The notes under the pieces: generated by a model | Told to the model about the DNA's origin: nothing | What the model saw: the letters and a program-made list of their open reading frames with translations, nothing else | Database searches by the model: none | DNA from: Vibrio gallaecicus | Lineage (GTDB): Bacteria; Pseudomonadota; Gammaproteobacteria; Enterobacterales; Vibrionaceae | Length of the DNA stretch: 64,000 bases | Assembly: GCF_024347495.1 (NCBI RefSeq) | Contig: NZ_AP025491.1 | Span: forward strand, 1,178,001 to 1,242,000 | Direction: 5' to 3' | Part shown: piece by piece, positions 45,752-55,034 of the stretch | Layout of the letters: the number at the start of each line of letters is the position of its first letter | Numbering within the stretch: position 1 is the first letter of the stretch | Translations under genes and position numbers: made by a program

Positions 45752-46204
45752 TTAAAAAGGTTTATTCAAAATGATTATCCACTGTTCACATTTTGTTATG
45801 AAGCCTTGTAAATATGCCGTCGGATTTGCTAACTTTTCGCCGCCTTTAACATCAGCTCCGGTCACACGCCAAAAGTTATTAGAAATTAGATTTCTGTGCG
45901 AAACAAAATCTTTAATCTCATTTGTATTCATAGGCAATTTGTCGCCAAAAGCTTGCTCGTATGAGCTAAGAGCAAGCTCTAATTTTTTAGGGCTTCCTTT
46001 TAAAAACGCCTCAGGTGTAATACTCAGAACTTTTTTTTCTTTTTCACAGCTATGCTCTGCCGTTAGCTGTGTAATTACCAGGTAAAGTCCAAATTCAACT
46101 TTCTGAGCTTCTAAAAGTGCACTACCAAGTAAAGTAAGTTCACTCGAATTATTTTTATTAACTTCTGCAGCAGCGAATTCTGTCACTGTATCAACCTCAA
46201 TCAT
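45752..46204 (-). CDS. HEPN-like hypothetical protein, 150 residues
   Basis: An all-helical soluble protein of 150 residues, seemingly of the HEPN fold. Helix 1 is ELTLLGSALLEAQKVEFGLYLVITQLTAEH. A helix around FLKGSPKKLELALSSYEQAFG follows, and then the region that normally holds the RNase motif (RN followed four to six residues later by His) reads SHRNLISNNFWR, so both expected His positions are Asn. The fold assignment rests on my reading of helix pattern and this motif, and is tentative. If correct it is a catalytically dead HEPN. Weak ribosome site. It follows the small gene at 46340 on the same strand after 135 bases. Confidence 0.55.
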   Translation of the reverse strand: MIEVDTVTEFAAAEVNKNNSSELTLLGSALLEAQKVEFGLYLVITQLTAEHSCEKEKKVLSITPEAFLKGSPKKLELALSSYEQAFGDKLPMNTNEIKDFVSHRNLISNNFWRVTGADVKGGEKLANPTAYLQGFITKCEQWIIILNKPF

Positions 46205-46339
46205 TTCACTTATACATTATGTTTAATATATCTATGGCTAAAATATCCACACTTAATATATTTATGCTTAATACATATCTTTATCTAATAAAGCCAGTAT
46301 CTAATAAATACCTGTTTAGCCTATAGATTCAAAGGAAAA

Positions 46340-46624
46340 TTAGACAACATCATCCCATTGAACAGCTTCAACTAAACTTACACGGGCTGAGTCAAAAACA
46401 ACATAACTAAGAGTCTTTTCACTTTTGGCTATTTGTACATCGCCTTTAAAACCAGTTCTACTCAGCTTTTTTGCTAACTGTTGCGGGGCTTTATCAAAAA
46501 CAACATTTAAAAATGGTAGTTCTTTTCCATGGATAATTCCCTGTTCATTAAACAAATCTAAAGATTTAGAAAAATGGTCTGTATCCGTAAATTCAATTAT
46601 TTCAACTATTTCTTCCAACAACAT
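46340..46624 (-). CDS. Small hypothetical protein, 94 residues
   Basis: A 94-residue soluble protein with a mix of helix and strand (MLLEEIVEIIEFTDTDHFSKSLDLFNEQGIIHGKELPFLNVVF, then LSRTGFKGDVQIAKSEKTLSYVVFDSARVSLVEAVQWDDV), acidic overall. No domain recognised. Same strand as the HEPN-like gene, 135 bases upstream of it. They might form a pair, but a nucleotidyltransferase motif (GSxxxxD) that would make it a MNT-type antitoxin is absent. Confidence 0.55.
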   Translation of the reverse strand: MLLEEIVEIIEFTDTDHFSKSLDLFNEQGIIHGKELPFLNVVFDKAPQQLAKKLSRTGFKGDVQIAKSEKTLSYVVFDSARVSLVEAVQWDDVV

Positions 46625-46920
46625 CTTTCAATCATTCCATAAAAATCATAAGGTTAAATATAATTAGCTTCTATGTTATTCATACTTTATGTAAATAACA
46701 AAAAACCAACGCCCTCCAATAGCGGTAACCCACAAGCGAGTTATCAACCTAAACATAAGAGCAGCATGCTACGCGTGTTTTGCGTCATAATAACATATTG
46801 TCCGAAGTGAAATATGTTGTCTAGACCTACCTTTGCCAGCAAGGATAACAGCTTGCCAGCAAAATAAACCACAAGAAATATAAGATCATGGTACGTCTAT
46901 GATTCTATTATTATTCCCAT
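46625..46920. other. Intergenic region without features
   Basis: About 300 bases with no gene, hairpin or repeat that I can support, upstream of the small gene at 46340. Confidence 0.4.
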
Positions 46921-46952
46921 AAAAAAGACCAGAAGTGATGGCTTCTGGTCTT
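46921..46952 (-). terminator. Rho-independent terminator after the mscS-type gene
   Basis: Stem AAGACCAGAAG (46925-46935) and CTTCTGGTCTT (46942-46952). On the minus strand it is followed by a run of T residues. It lies about 100 bases past the stop of the channel gene at 47050. Confidence 0.8.
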
Positions 46953-47049
46953 CTAACTTTGGTTGCGTTGTGACCAACACTGAATTTTGTATCAGCTACC
47001 TCAGTTATGTATCTTTTTTGACTTAACTAACCTGGGACTGAGCGACTTA

Positions 47050-48654
47050 CTAACTCTCATCGTGATTGTATATATGAACATCTCGCTGCGGGAATGGAAT
47101 GCTGATGTTTTCTTGGTCAAAACGTTTTTTAACCGTTTCAGTCACATCCCAGTAAACTTCCCAATAATCTTCCGTTTTTACCCAAGGGCGAACCACAAAA
47201 TCGACAGAAGATGTATTTAATGTATGTAACTTCACTATATGTTCTGGTTTCTTCAATACTGCAGGGTGGTTGGCTAAAATATCGTTTAGTACGACTTTTG
47301 CTTTATCGATATCGTCTGCGTAACCAATTCCAAAAACCATGTCTACACGGCGTAGTTTCTCTGCGGTGATATTATTAATCACATCCCCCCAAATTTTATT
47401 ATTCGGAATGACTAAGATTTGGTTATCGATCGTTTTAACCGTTGTCGAAACTAAACTCATATCTTTCACAGTGCCTTGCACACCAGCAACTTTTACCATA
47501 TCTCCGACATCATATGGGCGATAGATCAAAATCATTAAACCAGAAGCAAAATTAGACAATGTATCTTGTAGAGCAAAACCGATGATCACACCCGCAACAC
47601 CAAAACCAGTTAATAATGGCGCAAGTTCAATACCAACCTGTGAAAGTGCAACGAGCAAACCAATGAATATCACACCCTTTGAAGCAATAGATACAAAGAA
47701 GTCTTGCATTAAGACACTGAAATCCATTTTTGAATGTGAAACACTCTTTCTGACAGTTTTACTGGTTAGACGCGATAAGACTCTGGTGATGTAAAGAATC
47801 CCTAGAAACAAGGTTAATTTAACGATCATGGATGGCGTGTTTTCAAACGCCCAATCTTTAAAAGAAGCTCCCCACTCTTCTAACAAGCCAAAGGCTACGT
47901 CGATATCCAAAACGTCAGCATTTATGTCACCCGTTGTCGCTAATAAAATTTTCCTATAAACCGTAACATCAATGCCTAAACCAGCCATTAAACCAACTGT
48001 AGATTCTAAGCTTAATGCCATAATGTTCGTGCGTTCCCCAAGCCTAACAATTTCAGTCGTGAGCAGTGTTTTTTCATCAGCACCTACATACGTCAAACGC
48101 TTCTTAATATCTTGAACTTGAGTGTCGGTATAAAAAATTGCATTCGTCAGAAATTCAGCGCGATTTTGTAGAGCACTCTTTAACTCTGCGAGTGGCTCCA
48201 CCATATCTAATTGGCGAGCCTGAGACCAACGCAATGTCTCTGCGAGTTGACGGTAATAAGTGTCCATCGTACTAATACGCTTTTGAACTTCCACCTCTAA
48301 GCTCTTTTTTTCATCACCTGATGATTTGCGACTCAACTTAGTTAATTCGAGTATTTTAACTTCACTTAATCGCAGTAATTTCTGTAATAACGTAGCTTGC
48401 TCGACCAAAACCATATTGAGCTCTTCACCTGCACCAGCCGCAACTTGTGCACCAATAAGTTCTCGCAATGTTTGGTTTTTACGCCTTAGAATATCTTCAA
48501 GGAAGGATTGCTCGAATTCATGTGCAGATTCTAAGATGATGTAATCTGCTGATAATTTATTTTGGACTTCTACCACTCTATCCAGATTTTCTGCAAACCC
48601 AAATGTTGAAAACAACGTGAGCATTAATACAACGCTGCCTATTAACTTCCTCAT
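47050..48654 (-). CDS. MscS-family mechanosensitive ion channel
   Basis: A 534-residue inner-membrane channel opened by membrane tension, protecting cells during sudden drops in osmolarity. It has a signal-like N-terminus, a large helical periplasmic region (about 25-270), then membrane segments at about 275-295, 325-345, and the pore helix at about 350-385 (GVAGVIIGFALQDTLSNFASGLMILIYRPYDVGD). The cytoplasmic beta domain follows (VKVAGVQGTVKDMSLVSTTVKTIDNQILVIPNNKIWGDVINNI), the standard MscS signature. The long N-terminal part marks it as a larger MscS subtype (YnaI/YbiO-like) rather than E. coli MscS (286 residues). AAGGA ribosome site. Confidence 0.9.
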   Translation of the reverse strand: MRKLIGSVVLMLTLFSTFGFAENLDRVVEVQNKLSADYIILESAHEFEQSFLEDILRRKNQTLRELIGAQVAAGAGEELNMVLVEQATLLQKLLRLSEVKILELTKLSRKSSGDEKKSLEVEVQKRISTMDTYYRQLAETLRWSQARQLDMVEPLAELKSALQNRAEFLTNAIFYTDTQVQDIKKRLTYVGADEKTLLTTEIVRLGERTNIMALSLESTVGLMAGLGIDVTVYRKILLATTGDINADVLDIDVAFGLLEEWGASFKDWAFENTPSMIVKLTLFLGILYITRVLSRLTSKTVRKSVSHSKMDFSVLMQDFFVSIASKGVIFIGLLVALSQVGIELAPLLTGFGVAGVIIGFALQDTLSNFASGLMILIYRPYDVGDMVKVAGVQGTVKDMSLVSTTVKTIDNQILVIPNNKIWGDVINNITAEKLRRVDMVFGIGYADDIDKAKVVLNDILANHPAVLKKPEHIVKLHTLNTSSVDFVVRPWVKTEDYWEVYWDVTETVKKRFDQENISIPFPQRDVHIYNHDES

Positions 48655-48883
48655 ACCTATTCCTTAGTAACCGTTAAAAGCTTTCCTCCTAGAATAGTAA
48701 ATAGCACCTAATTAACAATGAGTTATTTAACCTAAATAGAAATATATGAATAAGCTCATATTAAATGTGTGGGTAATCTTCCATATTTATAGAAAGTACG
48801 TTTATCTCCCCTAAAACGAAGGCGCTTCCACTGTTCATTGATTGATGTGCGAATGTTTACATTTGAGTGTTAGTTTTGAATGA

Positions 48884-48927
48884 GTAGATAGGTAGATAGG
48901 TAGATAGGTAGATAGGTAGATAGGTAA
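48884..48927. repeat. Tandem 8-base repeat (minus-strand CTATCTAC), about 5.5 copies
   Basis: Plus-strand period GTAGATAG repeated about 5.5 times; on the minus strand, the direction of the gene ahead of it (DUF3820), it reads as pyrimidine-rich CTATCTAC. It follows the terminator hairpin of that gene. Confidence 0.92.
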
Positions 48928-48928
48928 C

Positions 48929-48968
48929 TTTAATGTCCACCTTGAGAAATCTAAGGGTGGACATTAAA
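48929..48968 (-). terminator. Rho-independent terminator after the DUF3820 gene
   Basis: 13-base stem TTTAATGTCCACC (48929-48941) and GGTGGACATTAAA (48956-48968). The minus-strand tail leads into the octamer array. Confidence 0.75.
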
Positions 48969-49004
48969 TACATGCAATAACGTAAAAGGCTAGCTTAGGG
49001 GTGG

Positions 49005-49232
49005 CTAATAATTAAAATCATGTTTAAGAGGCTTTACTACACTATCTAGCCCTTCGACCTTTAACGCTAAGCATAGCTGCATGAGTTCACCTAGTTCGCC
49101 TTCTGGGAATTGCTTTTTATTAGCGAACCAAAGTAAATATTCTTCAGGGAGGTCAATAAGCACTCGTCCCGCGTATTTGCCAAACGGCATAGGCATTCTT
49201 GCTAATTTAACTAGGTTCTCTTTCTGTAACAT
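49005..49232 (-). CDS. DUF3820 family protein
   Basis: A 75-residue protein that is a complete DUF3820 domain: ARMPMPFGKYAGRVLIDLPEEYLLWFANKKQFPEGELGELMQLCLALK. In proteobacteria the family is widespread and has been annotated as a putative quorum-sensing-regulated virulence factor, but its biochemical role is not known. It starts 6 bases after the stop of the DUF3313 lipoprotein gene, so the two form an operon. Confidence 0.85.
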   Translation of the reverse strand: MLQKENLVKLARMPMPFGKYAGRVLIDLPEEYLLWFANKKQFPEGELGELMQLCLALKVEGLDSVVKPLKHDFNY

Positions 49233-49238
49233 GACCGA

Positions 49239-49919
49239 TTATTCAGGCTTATCAATTTTCTGTAGAGTAACACTTAAGCGATCAACCCAAAAGTTGATTG
49301 CATCTTTAGGGTCATCAAGTGAATCCAACATAGTGGAAAAATCTTTATTCCCAGCTTGCCTATCAACGACCGCAAATAATGCATCACCATTTTCAGCGTC
49401 ACTGACCAATAGCTCGATAGTGGCGCTACCTACGTTAGTATGCTCACCCGTGGTGATCTTTGAGATAGTCGAGATTGCTAATCCATAGGGTAGAACGCTG
49501 CTGGTTACCGCTAAAATTGGATTTGGTGTTTCCACATTACTTAAAGCAATACTTAAGCGAAGTGAGCGATCTGTGGGTGACTCTACAACCGGTTTGTGTT
49601 CTTTAATTGTATCGCTTAATCGCTGAACAAAATAAGCCGTCAGCTCTTCAATTTCTTCATCCGAGATTGAGTCCTCCTCGGCAAGAACAAAAACCTGATC
49701 AATGACAACTGAATCGTACTTATCTAACTTTCTCTTTAACCTATCAGCATCTCTTAAACCAATTCTCGCCCATACTAAATCTACGCCGCCTTCAGGACCA
49801 GGTCTAAAATCTTCATAGCTTGTAAACTTAGTCGCATGAGTTCTAGGGGACTGAGCACACCCAAATATAAGTATGCTCATCAATGTAATAAAGGCTAAAC
49901 GGGATAATTGAGATGTCAT
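49239..49919 (-). CDS. DUF3313 family lipoprotein
   Basis: A 226-residue lipoprotein with a leader ending in LMSILIFGCAQSP (lipobox IFGC). The mature part follows DUF3313: DRLKRKLDKYDSVVIDQVFVLAEEDSISDEEIEELTAYFVQRLSDTIKE and RLSIALSNVETPNPILAVTSSVLPYGLAISTISKITTGEHTNVGSATIELLVSDAENGDALFAVVDRQAGNKDF. It is probably an outer-membrane-anchored periplasmic protein of unknown function. First gene of a two-gene operon with the DUF3820 protein. Confidence 0.83.
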   Translation of the reverse strand: MTSQLSRLAFITLMSILIFGCAQSPRTHATKFTSYEDFRPGPEGGVDLVWARIGLRDADRLKRKLDKYDSVVIDQVFVLAEEDSISDEEIEELTAYFVQRLSDTIKEHKPVVESPTDRSLRLSIALSNVETPNPILAVTSSVLPYGLAISTISKITTGEHTNVGSATIELLVSDAENGDALFAVVDRQAGNKDFSTMLDSLDDPKDAINFWVDRLSVTLQKIDKPE

Positions 49920-50014
49920 TAAAGTGCTCCTATCTTTTCATACAGAATACTATTCCACTCGTGAAATTTATATGAATAGAGAACATCCTTTAGAGAAAGT
50001 TATGAAATGCATCT

Positions 50015-50041
50015 AAAAAAAGCCTGTCATTAACAGGCTTT
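50015..50041 (-). terminator. Rho-independent terminator after yegD
   Basis: Stem AAAGCCTGT (50019-50027) and ACAGGCTTT (50033-50041). On the minus strand the hairpin is followed by a T run. Lies just after the yegD stop codon. Confidence 0.8.
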
Positions 50042-50087
50042 GGGAAGTTCAACAGGCTGCCCATTGAAGTACAAACATTTGATAAAA

Positions 50088-51443
50088 CTACATTTTAAAA
50101 CAAGTGTCTGCCCAACGCGCTAGTCCAGCCGTAACAGAACCAAAATAATTACCACTGACAATTGGCACATTCGGCACTGCTTGCTCAACCGCTTGGCGTA
50201 AAATTGGAGACCGAGCAGAACCACCTGTCATATAAATCACATCCGGCGCTTTTTGCCCTTGCTGTATTGCTTCTTTCACTAATTCAATCATTTTTGACTT
50301 AGGTGTTTCGATCGCTTCAATCATTTGCTCAACCGAAATATCAATTTCAACTAATTCAGAAGCAACGTTCACCGCAGCTTTGAATTGAGCTGAATCCGCT
50401 AAGCCAATTTTGGCTTCTTCGGCACGGCGAACAATACTGTAGCCTAATGTGTCTTGGTACACCTTAAGTAAACGATCAAGCTTTACTGGCTCGGCGGCTT
50501 CTTTACGTAATAATTTAAGGGCATTGAAATTTTCACGGGAGTAGAAATTTTTCTGAGCTTCAACGTTATTAATAGCAATCGGGTTCCAGAATTGAGTAAG
50601 AGGCATATCAATACCAGACGTACTCTTACTCGCTAAGCCAAATGGCTGCATAAACTGTTTGAATGCCAGGTAAATATCCAGATCATTACCGCCCACTCGC
50701 TGACCACTGTGAGCAAGCAAACTTTGAGTACGATCAGTTCGTCCTATCCAACTTGGTCCCATGTCTAATAATGAGCAATCTGTTGTACCACCGCCAATAT
50801 CCACAACAAGCACGGTTTTGTTTTCTTTTAGCGTACTTTCATATTCAAGACCTGCGGCAACAGGCTCAAATTGAAACTCAATATCTTTAAAGCCCGCACG
50901 CCTTGCAGCACGATACAAAATGCTCTCAGCTTGTCGATTGGCCTCTTCACCACCACGACCATGGAAGTTAATTGGGCGACCAATCACCGCCTGTAATATT
51001 TCTGTTTGGGTAGTCAGTTCGGATTGGGTCTTAATGTTTGCCATCATTGAACAAACCAGATCTTCAAAAAAGCTAATTTGAACATCATGTAAACCGTTGG
51101 CACCTAAGAATGATTTCGGTGATTTTACGTAATAAACATCTCTTGGGTCTTCAAGGTAAAGATCTAAGGCAGCTTGCCCAAATGCCATATCTTCTCGAAC
51201 AAGTTCAATGCTCTCGTCTCTGTTTGCAGCGATAGCTCTGCGAAGAACTTGCTCACCAACAGTATCACTTGGCTTAATATTTAAATGGCGAAACAAATGC
51301 TCTGAAACACTCTCACGGGTGGGAGCACAAACAGTGGACGGAATATAATAATTGTCACCTTCTAAAGGTAATAACGTTGGTTGACCATCAAGCACAGCCG
51401 CAACTGAACAATTCGCGGTACCATAATCAAATCCAATAAACAT
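50088..51443 (-). CDS. yegD: Hsp70-like chaperone YegD
   Basis: A 451-residue member of the actin/Hsp70 ATPase superfamily that matches E. coli YegD along its length: MFIGFDYGTANCSVAAV (phosphate 1 loop), YYVKSPKSFLGANGLHDVQ, VIGRPINFHGRGGEEA, FEPVAAGLEYESTL, VLVVDIGGGTTDCSLL (phosphate 2 loop), GGNDLDIYLAFKQFMQPFG, and the adenosine motif IYMTGGSARSPILRQAVEQA. It lacks the substrate-binding domain of DnaK, so it is a truncated Hsp70 of unknown client. The start is the internal ATG with a GGAGG site, four codons after the first frame ATG. Monocistronic. Confidence 0.93.
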   Translation of the reverse strand: MFIGFDYGTANCSVAAVLDGQPTLLPLEGDNYYIPSTVCAPTRESVSEHLFRHLNIKPSDTVGEQVLRRAIAANRDESIELVREDMAFGQAALDLYLEDPRDVYYVKSPKSFLGANGLHDVQISFFEDLVCSMMANIKTQSELTTQTEILQAVIGRPINFHGRGGEEANRQAESILYRAARRAGFKDIEFQFEPVAAGLEYESTLKENKTVLVVDIGGGTTDCSLLDMGPSWIGRTDRTQSLLAHSGQRVGGNDLDIYLAFKQFMQPFGLASKSTSGIDMPLTQFWNPIAINNVEAQKNFYSRENFNALKLLRKEAAEPVKLDRLLKVYQDTLGYSIVRRAEEAKIGLADSAQFKAAVNVASELVEIDISVEQMIEAIETPKSKMIELVKEAIQQGQKAPDVIYMTGGSARSPILRQAVEQAVPNVPIVSGNYFGSVTAGLARWADTCFKM

Positions 51444-51455
51444 AGTATCCTCCAC

Positions 51456-51844
51456 TCAAGAAAAGGGGAAAGATGCTACATCAAACCTAGAACGATTACG
51501 AGTGTTGGTAAGCACTTAACTCCAGAAATTCAGCAATTTACCCTGCGACACCATTAGTGATACTCATCACAAATATTGTACAAAGATCAATATAACCACA
51601 AAAACTGTATGAATTTTAAAGTTAGTATTATCAGTAATTTAAATAACTAGCAGTTAAAACATAATAAAAACGATATAACTAATAAATAAATAGTCTTTAG
51701 TTTACAGCACTTTATAAAACCAACATCTTAATCAAGTTGAATAACAATATGATTCACATTGCTTGGCATGTTTGACGCAGGTAGTTCTATTTCCTAAGTT
51801 TTTATTGGACTTAAATAAGTACAGACAACTGTTTAGGATGAACA
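51456..51844. other. AT-rich intergenic region between yegD and the lipoprotein gene
   Basis: A 389-base divergent region, very AT-rich near 51600-51720. It must contain both promoters. No repeat or hairpin stands out. Confidence 0.4.
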
Positions 51845-54823
51845 ATGAATAAAAATAAAATTGTATTAGCACTCGGCTTAACATCAAGCTTAGGCTTAGT
51901 CGGATGTTTTGATAGTGATAGCTCTAGCGGCTCCGCATCTTCATCTGGTTATAGCGTTACGGCAATTGATGGCTACTTACAAAATGCCCAAGTCTGGCTC
52001 GACTTAAATGGTAACTTTGCATTGGATGCAAATGAACCATCTGCGACCACAGGGGCTGGAGGTAAAGCTACTCTCGATGTTAACGGCATACCTAACCCCG
52101 AAAGTTACTCTGTTATTGTTAGGGCAATAAAAGGACAAACCATTGATGAAGACACTGGGACTGAAGTTGCCAGTGATTATGTAATGTCAGCGCCTGCTGG
52201 TCAGCAAGATGTCACCCCTCTTTCCACCTTAGTTCACGTTATTTTAGAACGTGATGATTCAATGACCGAAGAACAAGCGGTTATGACAGTCGCGACACAA
52301 TTAGGCATTGAAACCGATGAAGTTCTCGGAGATTTCATTGAAGACGGTAATACTGCCGCCGCATTTGGTGCGGAAAGCTTAGTTGATAACAATATACTAC
52401 CAACCACAACAGAAGACCTTGCAAGTGATGCAGATGAAGATAATGCAGGGTCAACCCTACTGGATGACGCTCAAGCAGTTAATGAAGGCGTAGCGAATTA
52501 TATAGATGAACTTGAAGCTAATTTAGAAGAAGGGGAAGAACTCGACATAGATGATAATCTGGTTCTGATTATTGATGAAAACGATCCTGATGGCTACGTG
52601 ATTGAAACCGATTCAGACGGTGATGGCGTCATCGACGACAACGACTTTGCCCCTGATGATGCAACTGAATGGGTAGATTCTGATGGCGATCTTACTGGTG
52701 ATAACGCCGACTTGGATGACGATAATGATGGTACCCCTGATTTAGAAGATGACCTTCCTTTCGATCCAACAGAAACATCAGATAATGATAATGACGGCAT
52801 TGGTGACATCAAAGATCCTGATGATGATAACGACGGTATTCTAGATGGAGATGATTCTTCACCGAATACGCCAGATTTATCCCCAATTGAACAAGTTATT
52901 GCGTTCATGCAAAACAACAGCACATTCTACAGTTTATGGGCTGATGAAGACTCTTACCAAGATTCCATGGGTGAACAACAAACCGATATCAGCATTTTCA
53001 TGGAAGAGTTCGAGGTGGCAAATAACATTGCTTCACTTCAAGCAAACTATGAAATTCAACCTGATGGTGCGATGTGGGAGCAAGATCTATACGACGAAGA
53101 TGACCAAGATATAGCGTTAACCTCTACTGGATGGGTAGCCTTTAACGATGTGTTTGAGATAGCTATTTCGAGTGATTCTGTCAGTGTTTATCCAAAACAA
53201 ATCCCGGCTTTAACTTCTACAGCATTTGGATATGTTAAAGCATTAGCAGGACAAAGCATTGCTGATAACGCTGGTGAACTTTCGGATTACGTCGACACTG
53301 AAGCTATCTTCCCAGAAGGCGCTGAAGGTGGCGTTGTACAACTCACACCAGATACTAATCAATACTTCTTATGGAATCAACCATGGTTCTGGCGTGCTTC
53401 TGGCAATACCGATGATGATGGACACAATGCCGTCACGTTTGATGAGTTAATGGTAGCGGCCGCAGATAAAGCTGAAACCGGTGATGTTACTTCAAGTGTG
53501 AAAGGTATCTCGTTAGGTTGGGATATCGGTGTGCAATTTGTCGATGATAATACAGCGGTATACGTCTCTATGGATTGGAGCTGGAATGAGCAAACCAACA
53601 TGCCTGGTAATGTCACGGTTGTTGGTTCTGGTACATGGGAACAAGTAACCGTAAATGAACAAAGTATCATTACGTTCAATGTACCTATGGCAGCGAGCGA
53701 TGCATGGGGAGACAATTGGGATGAAGATACCAATAAACTCATTCTATCGATTTACGACAATAAAGTTTATCAAGGCGATCGATTCGAAGCAGGAGAGCGA
53801 ATTGAAGACGATGATGGCTTCTTACTCAATGAAGTTGCAAAAACTGCACTGCTTGGTGCTATTAACCTAGAGGGTTGGTGTCCGATCACTGAGGTTGAAT
53901 CCGGAGCGACACTTGCAGACTTCAAAGCACAGTTAGAAGGTTGTAACCTCGAAGAGATGCAACTTGAAGGTGAAGTCCTATACCGAGTGAATGGTTCGAG
54001 ACAAACACGAACAGAAGCATTTGCTGCAAATAACCAATTACTTCGTTTCAAAAATGGTGAACCAAGAGATAACTATTGGAACATAAATGAAGACGGGCTA
54101 TTAGAAATCGGTGACGATGCTAATAACTTTTGGGATTACCGAGCTTACATCTCTGACGGTAGTGAAGAAGATCAATTACGTATCGCCAATTATGACCCAG
54201 AAGCTGGTGAAATTTGGATGGGTACCTATATTGAACTTGACCTTGATGCTGCCTTAAAAGAATGTAACACCAATGATTCTGAGTGGGATGACGTCAATGA
54301 AGTTCCAACTACTTTCTTTAGCTATGCTCAATATCTAGAAGCCTTAGATGGGTGTAAGGACGAACAAAACTATCGAGTTCCTAAGTTTAGTTCTGACTTC
54401 ATTTCAGATGAGCTTGTGTTCCACTCCGATGATGAACGCTTAACATTCTACGGGGAAGGACACGACACTGAAACTGCTGGTACGGGTCAATTTGAAGAGT
54501 TCAATGACAATGGCGAACTTATCGCTGATGCAACCATGACCTTCACTTGGGCTATGCATGATGAAGAACGTGGCATCATCGCTTTGAGCTTCTCGTATAC
54601 TGATGATAATGACGCAGCACAAACTGCAACAGACTATATGGCACTTGCTTATAGCAACGGCATAGAGTTCAACGTTAAAGTCTTTACTACTTCAACCGAG
54701 TGGCAAGGAAACGACATCAATTCAACGGGTGAAATTTGGTTTAATAACTATGCGCACCCAGATTCTGAAGGTGAGCTAACTGCATTAGGCTTTTTGAGCG
54801 AGGATGTTGTGAACCAACCTTAG
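51845..54823 (+). CDS. Large acidic lipoprotein with thrombospondin type 3-like calcium repeats
   Basis: A 992-residue secreted lipoprotein. The leader ends in a lipobox (LGLVGC, Cys21), followed by a Ser/Gly linker. A domain of about 100 residues (36-140) with GYLQNAQVWLDLNGNFALDANEPSATTGAGG resembles a common Vibrio/Shewanella cell-surface lipoprotein domain. Residues 256-345 hold DxDxDG-type calcium-binding repeats (DSDGDGVIDDNDFAPDD, DLDDDNDGTPD, DNDNDGIGDIKDPDDDNDGILDGDD). The remaining 650 residues are Trp/Asp-rich with several internally similar stretches (for example SAFAANNQLLRF and the many W-D-Y/F pairs), of unknown fold. Very acidic overall. Most likely an exposed adhesion or matrix lipoprotein; the ligand is unknown. 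Monocistronic, ended by a strong terminator. Confidence 0.75.
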   Translation: MNKNKIVLALGLTSSLGLVGCFDSDSSSGSASSSGYSVTAIDGYLQNAQVWLDLNGNFALDANEPSATTGAGGKATLDVNGIPNPESYSVIVRAIKGQTIDEDTGTEVASDYVMSAPAGQQDVTPLSTLVHVILERDDSMTEEQAVMTVATQLGIETDEVLGDFIEDGNTAAAFGAESLVDNNILPTTTEDLASDADEDNAGSTLLDDAQAVNEGVANYIDELEANLEEGEELDIDDNLVLIIDENDPDGYVIETDSDGDGVIDDNDFAPDDATEWVDSDGDLTGDNADLDDDNDGTPDLEDDLPFDPTETSDNDNDGIGDIKDPDDDNDGILDGDDSSPNTPDLSPIEQVIAFMQNNSTFYSLWADEDSYQDSMGEQQTDISIFMEEFEVANNIASLQANYEIQPDGAMWEQDLYDEDDQDIALTSTGWVAFNDVFEIAISSDSVSVYPKQIPALTSTAFGYVKALAGQSIADNAGELSDYVDTEAIFPEGAEGGVVQLTPDTNQYFLWNQPWFWRASGNTDDDGHNAVTFDELMVAAADKAETGDVTSSVKGISLGWDIGVQFVDDNTAVYVSMDWSWNEQTNMPGNVTVVGSGTWEQVTVNEQSIITFNVPMAASDAWGDNWDEDTNKLILSIYDNKVYQGDRFEAGERIEDDDGFLLNEVAKTALLGAINLEGWCPITEVESGATLADFKAQLEGCNLEEMQLEGEVLYRVNGSRQTRTEAFAANNQLLRFKNGEPRDNYWNINEDGLLEIGDDANNFWDYRAYISDGSEEDQLRIANYDPEAGEIWMGTYIELDLDAALKECNTNDSEWDDVNEVPTTFFSYAQYLEALDGCKDEQNYRVPKFSSDFISDELVFHSDDERLTFYGEGHDTETAGTGQFEEFNDNGELIADATMTFTWAMHDEERGIIALSFSYTDDNDAAQTATDYMALAYSNGIEFNVKVFTTSTEWQGNDINSTGEIWFNNYAHPDSEGELTALGFLSEDVVNQP

Positions 54824-54884
54824 AGATCGGTCAAACTGTAGAAGTGTTAAATAACCCTCTACATAATCAAAGAAAATAATCATG

Positions 54885-54922
54885 AAGCCAAACATGCGAC
54901 AGTATGTTTGGCTTTATTTTTA
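54885..54922 (+). terminator. Rho-independent terminator after the large lipoprotein gene
   Basis: Stem AAGCCAAACAT (54885-54895) and ATGTTTGGCTT (54904-54914), followed by TATTTTTAT. Confidence 0.85.
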
Positions 54923-55034
54923 TAAGCCCATGAAATTAATATAGGTCCCTTAAATTGAAATAGTTCCACTTAATACGAATCTCAATCAACTTGTGCTAGA
55001 GTCCCTCACCTCTTTAAAGCTAACGGTCTTAATA

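Larger units (their letters stand above)
48655..49004. other. Intergenic region with a repeat array and a terminator
   Basis: 350 bases that hold the octamer array at 48884, the terminator at 48929, and the promoter region of the MscS-type gene. Nothing else is evident. Confidence 0.5.
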
